Source: Bacteroidota bacterium (GTDB taxonomy: Bacteria > Bacteroidota > Bacteroidia > Bacteroidales > VadinHA17). Taken from it: 64,000 bases of DNA. The stretch covers positions 215,271 to 279,270 of the forward strand of contig JAKPOU010000042.1 of assembly GCA_029547705.1 (NCBI GenBank), given 5' to 3'. Within the stretch, counting starts at the first letter, position 1; each line of letters begins with the position of its first letter. The notes beneath the pieces are model-generated. The model saw only the letters and a list, made by a program, of their open reading frames with translations, had not been told where the DNA came from and did no database searches. The position numbers were made by a program, and so were the translations under genes. This document shows, one piece after another, positions 8,008-15,489 of the stretch.

Positions 8008-10521
8008 ATGATATTCAGGGAGCTTAACTGTATCTTATTGGTACTGTTTATGGCATTGGGCAATATTCCGGCATATGCGCAGGAAAAACAGGAGATTTAT
8101 GATTATTCCAGGGAAGATGAATATGTAATAGGCGGAATTTCCGTTTCAGGAGTCAGGTATCTTGACGTCAACGCCATAGTGGGCATTTCGGGATTAAGAA
8201 TGAATCAGCGGATCAGCATTCCCGGTGATGCTACAAAAAATGCAGTTCAGAGATTATGGACACAGGGCCTTTTCTCGGATGTGAGAATAACAATCGAATC
8301 AATGAAGTCGGATACGGTTTTTCTGGATATACTGCTGCAGGAGCGCCCGAGGATATCATCTATCAAGTTCAATGGGATAAGACAGTCCGAATCCACGGAT
8401 ATTACAAAGAAAATCAACCTCCCTGTCGGTTCACAGATCACATCCTATATTCTTGACAACACCAGGAAAATTATCAGGGATCATTTTATTGAAAAGGGCT
8501 TTTTCAATACAACCGTGGATTTTGTCCAGAAGGATGATCCCGATCAGCCGAACAATATCATACTGTCAATAAATGTCGACAAGAAGTCGAGGGTAAGGAT
8601 AGGGGACATCACCTTTGACGGGAATGACAGCTTTGATGACAGGAAGCTCAGGCGGCAGATGAAGGACACAAAGAAGAAGAACCTGAATTTCTTCAAGCCA
8701 TCCAAATACATTGCCCAGAAATTTGAAGATGACAAGGAGAAGCTGATCAAATTTTACAATGATAACGGATTCAGGGATTTTGAAATCATTTCCGACTCCC
8801 TTTACGATATATCCGACGACAGGATAGGGCTGCAGATCAAAGTGGACGAAGGCCAGCAGTATTACCTCAGGAATGTTGACTGGGTGGGGAACAGCGTTTA
8901 CAGCAAGGAAGAACTGGCAAGGGTCTTCAACATTGAGAAGGGGGCTGTTTACAACCAGTCGCTCATCCTTGACAGGCTCAAGGGACTGAGCGGATCCGAG
9001 AATGCCGTGAGCAATCTGTACCTTGATTACGGATATCTGTTTTCACAGCTGACGCCTGTTGAGGCGAAGGTGGTCGGGGATTCCATAGATCTTGAAGTAA
9101 GAATATACGAGGGTGATCAGGCCTATGTCAACAATGTGATAATTTCCGGCAACTCCCGGACCAATGAACATGTTGCCCGGCGTGAGCTGTACACGCTTCC
9201 GGGGGATCTTTTCAGCAAGGACAAGATACTTCGTTCAATCCGCCAGCTTGGTGTTCTCGGACATTTCGACCCGGAAAAAATAAATCCGACACCCATGCCT
9301 GATCCTGTCAACGGGACGGTGGATCTGCTGTACAAGCTCGAGGAGAAAGCCAATGATCAGTTTGAAATATCCGGCGGATGGGGAGCCGGAATGCTGGTGG
9401 GTACCGTGGGAGTGAGATTCAACAACGTGGCAATGAGGAATTTCTTCAAGCTCAGAGAATGGCGGCCTTATCCCTCGGGTGACGGACAGTCGCTCAGCAT
9501 CAGGGCACAGTCAAACGGCCGGATATACCAGTCCTATTCAGTTTCCTTCATGGAGCCGTGGCTGGGCGGGAAAAGGGCAAACTCCTTCTCCGTTTCACTC
9601 TACAGGTCGCTGATGACCAATGGCAAGAAGAAGGGAGAGGACGGACGCCAGTCAATGATAATTGACGGAGCATCTGTAGGTCTGGGAAAAAGACTGGAAT
9701 GGCCTGATGACTATTTCTCCATATATGGTGAACTGAGCTATCAGAAATACAATCTCAACAACTACAATTACTACCAGTTCCTGTTCGAGAACGGGGAATC
9801 CAACCTTTTCAGCCTTACCGCAAGGCTTCAGAGATTTTCGGTGGGTCCGAACATTATTTATCCCAGAAGCGGTTCCTCCTACTCCATATCACTTCAGGTC
9901 ACCCCGCCCTACAGCTATATCGCCGGAAAATCCATGCTGGGGGTTCCTGATGAGGAAAAATACAGGTGGATAGAATTTCACAAATGGGTTTTCAAGACGG
10001 AGAACTATTTTCCCCTTACAAGGAATGACAAGCTTGTTCTCAGTTCACGTTTCGCATTCGGATATCTTGGACACTACAACAGAAACATAGGACCTTCTCC
10101 CTTTGAGTCGTTCAGTGTGGGAGGAGACGGAATGACTGGATACAGCTTCTACGGCCGCGAAATAATTGCCCTGCGGGGTTATACCAATCAGTCGCTTACA
10201 CCAACTGCAGCCAACGGGGCCCCGGTCGGAAATGTCTATTCCAAAATAACTTTTGAGGTAAGATATCCCATATCCCTTAACCAGCAGGCGACAATATACG
10301 GTCTGGCCTTCCTGGAATCGGGAAGGGCATGGAACAGGCTGAAAGAGTATAACCCGTTCAGGATGAACAGGGCGGCCGGAATCGGACTGAGAGCCAACCT
10401 TCCGATGTTCGGGCTGCTTGGAATTGACTGGGGCTACGGCTTCGATCAGGTGCCCGATCCTTCAAGATTCTCCAATGCAAATAAATCGCAGTTCCATTTT
10501 GTCATAGGTCAGCAGTTTTAA
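8008..10521 (+). CDS. bamA: Outer-membrane protein assembly factor BamA
   Basis: The essential Omp85 insertase that folds beta-barrel proteins into the outer membrane. The ATG at 8008 is chosen because it begins the signal peptide (MIFRELNCILLVLFMALG, ending AYAQ); the frame is open upstream into uppS. About 450 residues of POTRA repeats follow (for example VSGVRYLDVNAIVGISGL, RIGDITFDGNDSFDDRKL, YLRNVDWVGNSVYSKEEL, NNVIISGNSRTNEHVARREL). The barrel then has the conserved loop-6 region ALRGYTNQSLTP, close to the Omp85 R-G-[YF] signature. It ends in F (IGQQF), the usual outer-membrane C-terminal signal. No bamB-E genes are nearby. Confidence 0.96.
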   Translation: MIFRELNCILLVLFMALGNIPAYAQEKQEIYDYSREDEYVIGGISVSGVRYLDVNAIVGISGLRMNQRISIPGDATKNAVQRLWTQGLFSDVRITIESMKSDTVFLDILLQERPRISSIKFNGIRQSESTDITKKINLPVGSQITSYILDNTRKIIRDHFIEKGFFNTTVDFVQKDDPDQPNNIILSINVDKKSRVRIGDITFDGNDSFDDRKLRRQMKDTKKKNLNFFKPSKYIAQKFEDDKEKLIKFYNDNGFRDFEIISDSLYDISDDRIGLQIKVDEGQQYYLRNVDWVGNSVYSKEELARVFNIEKGAVYNQSLILDRLKGLSGSENAVSNLYLDYGYLFSQLTPVEAKVVGDSIDLEVRIYEGDQAYVNNVIISGNSRTNEHVARRELYTLPGDLFSKDKILRSIRQLGVLGHFDPEKINPTPMPDPVNGTVDLLYKLEEKANDQFEISGGWGAGMLVGTVGVRFNNVAMRNFFKLREWRPYPSGDGQSLSIRAQSNGRIYQSYSVSFMEPWLGGKRANSFSVSLYRSLMTNGKKKGEDGRQSMIIDGASVGLGKRLEWPDDYFSIYGELSYQKYNLNNYNYYQFLFENGESNLFSLTARLQRFSVGPNIIYPRSGSSYSISLQVTPPYSYIAGKSMLGVPDEEKYRWIEFHKWVFKTENYFPLTRNDKLVLSSRFAFGYLGHYNRNIGPSPFESFSVGGDGMTGYSFYGREIIALRGYTNQSLTPTAANGAPVGNVYSKITFEVRYPISLNQQATIYGLAFLESGRAWNRLKEYNPFRMNRAAGIGLRANLPMFGLLGIDWGYGFDQVPDPSRFSNANKSQFHFVIGQQF

Positions 10522-10525
10522 TTGA

Positions 10526-11059
10526 ATGAAAAAAATTACAGTCATGAAAAAAATCAGCGTCATAGCAACAATACTGATTCTGGCTTCAGCCACGGCCGTG
10601 GCCCAGAAATATGCATTTGTCGATACCGAATATATTAGGAAGAACATACCCGCATTCACAACCGCCCAGGAGCAGCTGGACAACCTTTCAAGGCGCTGGG
10701 AGAAGGAGATTGCCGACGGTTATTCCGTGGTTGAGCAAATGTATAAGTCATATCAGAATGAGGCCCCGCTTCTGTCAAATGACATGAAAATAAAGAGGGA
10801 AGAGGCAATTGTTAACAAGGAAAAGGAAATGAAGGAGCTTCAGAACAGATACTTCGGCATGGAGGGGGAATTGTTTAAAAAGAGGGAAGAGCTGGTGAAG
10901 CCAATTCAGGATGAAATACTTAAGGCCATCAGGGATATAGCCGTTGAAGGGAGCTATGCAGTCATTTTTGATTCGGCTTCGGGAGGCAATATTCTTTTTG
11001 CGAACCCCAAATTTGATATCAGCGATCAGGTTCTAGAAAAATTAGGTTATAAGAATTAA
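10526..11059 (+). CDS. OmpH/Skp-family periplasmic chaperone (copy 1)
   Basis: Skp holds unfolded outer-membrane proteins during transit to BamA. The 177-residue protein has a signal peptide (ISVIATILILASATAVAQ), the conserved first strand KYAFVDTEYIRKNIPAF, a long charged coiled coil (about residues 45-125) and a C-terminal strand region with AVIFDSASGGNILFANP. A second ATG at 10544 is equally possible as the start. It begins 4 bp after the bamA stop, so it is cotranscribed with its functional partner. Confidence 0.9.
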   Translation: MKKITVMKKISVIATILILASATAVAQKYAFVDTEYIRKNIPAFTTAQEQLDNLSRRWEKEIADGYSVVEQMYKSYQNEAPLLSNDMKIKREEAIVNKEKEMKELQNRYFGMEGELFKKREELVKPIQDEILKAIRDIAVEGSYAVIFDSASGGNILFANPKFDISDQVLEKLGYKN

Positions 11060-11072
11060 ATAATTACTTTTG
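11042..11072 (+). promoter_or_regulatory. Candidate internal promoter before ompH copy 2
   Basis: TACTTTTG at 11065-11072 matches TAnnTTTG exactly. A one-mismatch -33 element (TTAG, 11042-11045) lies 19 bp upstream. The start of ompH copy 2 is 31 bp downstream. It overlaps the end of copy 1. Confidence 0.4.
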
Positions 11073-11103
11073 CAGAGGTTAAAATTTAATACACAGTAGT
11101 ATA

Positions 11104-11616
11104 ATGAAAAGGTATATAGGAATAGCAGCTCTTGTTGTTTTAATGATTTCTGCCGGTCAGGCACAGAATTTCAAGTTCGGCCATATAAACAGTGATGAAC
11201 TGATAAGGACCCTTCCGGAATTCGATACTGCCAATGCCCAGCTTGAGAAACTCCGCCAGGAGCTTATCAATAACCTTGAGATAATGTCGGTTGAGCTTAA
11301 CAATAAAAGTGACGCCTACAACAAGGAAAGCAAGAACCTGACGGAACTGGTGAGGCAGACAAAGGAACAGGAACTGATCGACCTGAACAGGAGGATTCAG
11401 GAATTCCAGGTAAATGCCCAGGAGCAGCTTCAGAACAAACAGGTTGAATTGTTTCAGCCGATATACGCCAGGGTGGAGAAGGTAATCAGTGATGTGGGGA
11501 AGGAAAACGGATTCCTTTACATCTTTGATGTTGCAAAGGGTTCCCTGCTGTATTTTGATGAAAGCAAGAGCACCAATGTCCTTGCATTGGTAAAGACCAA
11601 ACTGGGTGTGAAATAA
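11104..11616 (+). CDS. OmpH/Skp-family periplasmic chaperone (copy 2)
   Basis: A second Skp-like protein (170 residues) with signal peptide (IGIAALVVLMISAGQAQ), the conserved strand FKFGHINSDELIRTLPEF, a central coiled coil rich in K/E/Q/N (about residues 50-125) and the C-terminal FLYIFDVAKGSLLYFDES. It lies 44 bp after copy 1. Tandem ompH genes after bamA are usual in Bacteroidota; the two copies differ clearly in sequence and are not a recent duplication. A strong terminator follows. Confidence 0.9.
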   Translation: MKRYIGIAALVVLMISAGQAQNFKFGHINSDELIRTLPEFDTANAQLEKLRQELINNLEIMSVELNNKSDAYNKESKNLTELVRQTKEQELIDLNRRIQEFQVNAQEQLQNKQVELFQPIYARVEKVISDVGKENGFLYIFDVAKGSLLYFDESKSTNVLALVKTKLGVK

Positions 11617-11635
11617 AGTTACGGAATACCGATAC

Positions 11636-11665
11636 GGCCATCCGGAAAATCCGGATGGCCTTTTT
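11636..11665 (+). terminator. Rho-independent terminator after ompH copy 2
   Basis: A perfect 11-bp stem, 11636-11646 (GGCCATCCGGA) pairing with 11650-11660 (TCCGGATGGCC), has an AAA loop and is followed directly by five T residues. It ends 16 bp before the murI start, so murI would rely on readthrough or on a promoter not recognised here. Confidence 0.9.
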
Positions 11666-11681
11666 GTAATATACAGCCAGT

Positions 11682-12482
11682 GTGAAAAATCAGCCTATAG
11701 GTATTTTTGATTCGGGTGTGGGAGGCCTTACGGTCGCACAGTCGGTCAAGCAGGTACTGCCAGGGGAAAGTCTGGTTTATTTTGGTGATACTGCCCACCT
11801 TCCCTACGGCGACAAGTCTGCCGGTGCAATTCAGTACTATTCCCGGAAAATCACCGGATTTCTCCTTGACCACGGGGCCAAGGTTATCCTGATTGCATGC
11901 AATTCCGCCTCCGCCTCTGCCTTTGATGTCCTGAAGGAAGAATTCAGGGACAGGACGGCATTGATTGATGTGATAGATCCGGTGGTTGATTACCTGGGCA
12001 CCCGGAATTATTCCAGGGTTGGAATCATTGGTACAAAGCGGACCATTGAATCGGGAAGCTATGAGAACAAGATAAAGGTGAAATCCCCCGGGACGGAGGT
12101 GGTTTCACTCGCAACACCCCTGCTGGTTCCGATGATAGAGGAAGGATTCGTTTTCGATGACATCAGCAATGCCATTATCCGTTCATATCTTTCGCATGCT
12201 TCCTTTTCGGATATTCAGGCACTTATACTTGCCTGCACCCATTATCCCATAATAAAAAACCAGATAAGCAAGATATTTGATTTCGGAATTGAAATCATTG
12301 ATTCAGGAAAACCTGTTTCCGCCATACTGAAGGAATACCTCGAGGCTAATCATCTCTTAAATGATTCGGGGAAGAGTGATGACAGGTTCTTCGTGTCGGA
12401 TTACACACCATATTTTGAAAAGGTGGCCAGGATGTTTTTTGACGGGGATATCAACCTGAAAAAGGCCGACATCTGGAAATGA
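11682..12482 (+). CDS. murI: Glutamate racemase
   Basis: Makes D-glutamate for peptidoglycan by two-cysteine acid/base catalysis. The 266-residue protein opens with GIFDSGVGGLTV near residue 6 and continues with VYFGDTAHLPYGDKS. Both catalytic cysteine regions are present: LIACNSASASAF near 72 and LACTHYPII near 185. The start is GTG at 11682, with no in-frame ATG near the required N-terminus. It lies immediately after the ompH terminator. Confidence 0.95.
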   Translation: MKNQPIGIFDSGVGGLTVAQSVKQVLPGESLVYFGDTAHLPYGDKSAGAIQYYSRKITGFLLDHGAKVILIACNSASASAFDVLKEEFRDRTALIDVIDPVVDYLGTRNYSRVGIIGTKRTIESGSYENKIKVKSPGTEVVSLATPLLVPMIEEGFVFDDISNAIIRSYLSHASFSDIQALILACTHYPIIKNQISKIFDFGIEIIDSGKPVSAILKEYLEANHLLNDSGKSDDRFFVSDYTPYFEKVARMFFDGDINLKKADIWK

Positions 12483-12599
12483 CAGACTGACTGCTGTTGA
12501 TATTTATTCGGGTTTCCGGGATAATTTTATTGCTAATTTTTTATATATTAATGACTTATTTTACCGGTTCCGGGTCTTGCAATAAAACAGAGGCTTACC

Positions 12600-14444
12600 A
12601 TGGCAAAGAGCGTGAAAGTTGTTTCAAAAGAAAAAGCAGTCATTCTTTTTTCAGGGGATTCCGGTGACGGAATGCAGCTGACGGGCACCCTGTTCTCGGA
12701 TTCTGCGGCTCATTACGGAAATGACCTGATTACCTTTCCTGATTATCCTGCAGAAATACGGGCACCCCAGGGGACTGTTGGCGGTGTTTCGGGCTTTCAG
12801 ATTCATCTGGGAAATTCAGTAATCGATTCGCCCGGGGATTCTGCAGATGTGCTGGTGGCAATGAATCCGGCAGCAATAAGGGCAAATGCCTCACGGGTGA
12901 AAGCCGGAGCCATCGTAATATATGACAGGGATAATTTTACTTCAAGGAATATTGAAAAAGCAGGCTATACGGCTGATCCCGTTGCCGAGGAAAAACTTGA
13001 AAACTGCAAGGTCATTGCCGTGCCTGTCAGTTCAATGGTGAAGGAGGCACTGCAGGATTCAGGTCTGGATTCAAGGCTGGTACTCAGGACAAAGAATATG
13101 TTTGTACTGGGAATGGTATACTGGCTGTTCGACAGGAAGCTGAATTTCACGGAAGAGTTTTTCGATACAAAATTTGCTGACAGACCTGAGATTGCAAAGG
13201 CAAACAAGACCGTGCTCAGGGCCGGTTATGACTATGCAGGAAGCCTTGAGGAGCTTGCCCCGGTGATCAGTATAGCGCCGGCCGGCCTGCCTCCCGGCAG
13301 GTACCGGAACATAAACGGGAACACCGCAACTGCATGGGGGTTTATGGCAGCTGCAGAAAAAGCCGGGCTTGACCTTTTCGTAGGTTCATACCCTATTACT
13401 CCTGCTACGGGAATACTAGAGGAGTTTGCCGCACGCAGGGACCTTGGTGTCAGAACCTTTCAGGCTGAGGATGAAATTGCCGGCATGTGTGCAGCCCTTG
13501 GTGCCGCTTTTGCCGGAAGCCTTGCAGTAACTTCCACATCGGGCCCCGGCCTGGCTCTTAAATCCGAAGCCATCGGACTGGCAGTAATGGCAGAATTGCC
13601 GGTGGTCATTGTCAATGTACAAAGAGGAGGCCCCTCCACCGGCCTGCCTACCAAGACCGAACAGGCTGACCTGATGCAGGCCCTGTACGGAAGAAACGGT
13701 GAGAGCCCGGTGGTTGTCCTGGCTGCAGGCAGTCCCTCCGACTGCTTCCGGTTTGCCTATGAGGCTGCAAGAATTGCCCTGGAGCACATGACACCTGTAA
13801 TACTCCTCACCGACGGTTACCTGGCAAATGGCTCGGAACCCTGGAAAATACCTGAGATGAAGGATCTTCCGCCAATACAGCCGCCTTTTGCCTCACAGGA
13901 TGAACAGCCTTTCATGCCATACCGGCGGAACAGTTCCACCCTGGTCCGTTCCTGGGCCGTTCCGGGTACAGCCGGACTGGAACACCGTATCGGCGGTCTG
14001 GAAAAGACTCCTGAAGGGATAGTATCCTATTCACCGGAAAACCATGAATCAATGGTAAGACTAAGGGCGGGCAAAATTGCCCGGGTTCTGGAGAAAGTAC
14101 CTGATCTGCAGGTATACGGCGAGGATTCGGGAGATCTCCTTCTTGCAGGCTGGGGCGGATCGGGGGGATACATAGTTTCGGCAGTAAAGGAGCTGCAGTC
14201 AGAAGGCTTCAGCGTCAGCTTTGCCAATTTCAATTACATAAATCCCCTTCCGGGAAATGTAAGGGAGGTTTTCAGCAGATTCCGGAAAATTGCGGTGGCA
14301 GAGCTGAATACAGGACAGTTTGCAGCCTGGCTGAGGTCGCAATGCGGGGGATTCGGCTATGAACAGATAAACAAGGTTCAGGGATTGCCGTTCACCACTA
14401 AGGAAATCAGGGAAAAATGTCTTAAAATACTGGAGGATATTTAG
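12600..14444 (+). CDS. korA: 2-oxoacid:ferredoxin oxidoreductase, gamma-alpha fused subunit (KorA type)
   Basis: The large subunit of a 2-oxoacid (probably 2-oxoglutarate) ferredoxin oxidoreductase, which interconverts 2-oxoglutarate and succinyl-CoA with reduction of ferredoxin. The N-terminal gamma domain (about residues 10-200) begins FSGDSGDGMQLTG. The alpha domain starts near residue 245 with GNTATAWGF and carries VGSYPITPATGILEEFA, STSGPGLALKSEAIGLAV and TEQADLMQALYGRNGE, the last being typical of 2-oxoglutarate enzymes. The length (614) matches gamma-alpha fusions. korB follows after 3 bp. Confidence 0.92.
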   Translation: MAKSVKVVSKEKAVILFSGDSGDGMQLTGTLFSDSAAHYGNDLITFPDYPAEIRAPQGTVGGVSGFQIHLGNSVIDSPGDSADVLVAMNPAAIRANASRVKAGAIVIYDRDNFTSRNIEKAGYTADPVAEEKLENCKVIAVPVSSMVKEALQDSGLDSRLVLRTKNMFVLGMVYWLFDRKLNFTEEFFDTKFADRPEIAKANKTVLRAGYDYAGSLEELAPVISIAPAGLPPGRYRNINGNTATAWGFMAAAEKAGLDLFVGSYPITPATGILEEFAARRDLGVRTFQAEDEIAGMCAALGAAFAGSLAVTSTSGPGLALKSEAIGLAVMAELPVVIVNVQRGGPSTGLPTKTEQADLMQALYGRNGESPVVVLAAGSPSDCFRFAYEAARIALEHMTPVILLTDGYLANGSEPWKIPEMKDLPPIQPPFASQDEQPFMPYRRNSSTLVRSWAVPGTAGLEHRIGGLEKTPEGIVSYSPENHESMVRLRAGKIARVLEKVPDLQVYGEDSGDLLLAGWGGSGGYIVSAVKELQSEGFSVSFANFNYINPLPGNVREVFSRFRKIAVAELNTGQFAAWLRSQCGGFGYEQINKVQGLPFTTKEIREKCLKILEDI

Positions 14445-14447
14445 ATA

Positions 14448-15473
14448 ATGGCAGCATTGGATTCATATCAGTATACAGCGGAGGATCTGAAAAGTCCCCA
14501 GGAAGTCAGATGGTGCCCGGGATGCGGTAACCATGCCGTCCTGAATGCAGTCCGGAAAGCCCTCATCGAGCTGGGCATGCCAAGGGAACAATATGTTTTT
14601 GTTTCCGGCATAGGCTGTTCTTCCAGGTTCCCCTATTACATGAATACCTACGGGTTTCACGGGATACACGGCCGTGCGGCTGCCATTGCCTCAGGAATCT
14701 GCATAGCAAATCCCGGCCTGTCGGTATGGCAGATCACGGGTGACGGCGACGCACTTGCAATCGGCGGCAATCATTTTATTCACGTGATCCGCAGGAATAT
14801 CAATATGAACATACTATTGTTCAACAATCAGATTTATGGCATGACCAAGGGGCAGTATTCGCCCACTTCCGAAAAGGGCCTGGTTACCCGGACCTCACCC
14901 TTCGGTACCATTGAAAAACCTTTTTCCGTCGGGGAGCTTGTGATGGGCGGGCAGGGCACTTTTTTTGCCAGAACGGCAGATTACAACATGAGCCTTTCAA
15001 CGGGGATTTATGTTGAGGCTGCCAGGCACAGGGGAACGTCGGTTGTGGAAGTGCTTCAGAACTGTGTGATCTTCAACGACGGCATTCATGACGTGGTGAC
15101 AGGCAGGGAAGTCAGGGATGAGAGAACGATAGTGCTCAGGCACGGGCAACCTATGATTTTCGGTAAGGAAGGTGACAAGGGGCTGGTGCTTGATGGTTAC
15201 AGGCTGAAGGTTGTGAAAATAGGTGAGAATGGCATTTCTGCCGGTGATATACTGGTTCATGATAAGAAGGAAGCGGATCCCGCCATCCATTACCTGCTGG
15301 CAGCCATGAGATATCCTGAATATCCGGTAGCCCTGGGGGTAATCAGATCCGTGGAAGGGAAAACCTATGAAGACGGGCTGGAGGAGCAGATCACGGACAT
15401 CAGGAAAGGAGCGGAAATAAAATCGGCGGACGATCTGCTCAACAGCGGGCCGGTATGGGAAACAGGGCATTAA
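14448..15473 (+). CDS. korB: 2-oxoacid:ferredoxin oxidoreductase beta subunit (KorB type)
   Basis: The thiamine-diphosphate and Fe-S subunit partnering korA. The 341-residue protein has the cysteine motif WCPGCGNHAVL near residue 23 and GIGCSSRFPYY near 54. The TPP/Mg signature runs from GDGDALAIGGNHFIHVIRRN near 100 to LFNNQIYGMTKGQYSPTS. It lacks a bacterial-type 2x[4Fe-4S] domain, as expected for KorB. The product probably feeds the reductive or oxidative TCA branch; substrate choice is inferred from the GRNGE motif in KorA. Confidence 0.93.
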   Translation: MAALDSYQYTAEDLKSPQEVRWCPGCGNHAVLNAVRKALIELGMPREQYVFVSGIGCSSRFPYYMNTYGFHGIHGRAAAIASGICIANPGLSVWQITGDGDALAIGGNHFIHVIRRNINMNILLFNNQIYGMTKGQYSPTSEKGLVTRTSPFGTIEKPFSVGELVMGGQGTFFARTADYNMSLSTGIYVEAARHRGTSVVEVLQNCVIFNDGIHDVVTGREVRDERTIVLRHGQPMIFGKEGDKGLVLDGYRLKVVKIGENGISAGDILVHDKKEADPAIHYLLAAMRYPEYPVALGVIRSVEGKTYEDGLEEQITDIRKGAEIKSADDLLNSGPVWETGH

Positions 15474-15489
15474 TCAGTATATTAAGCCC

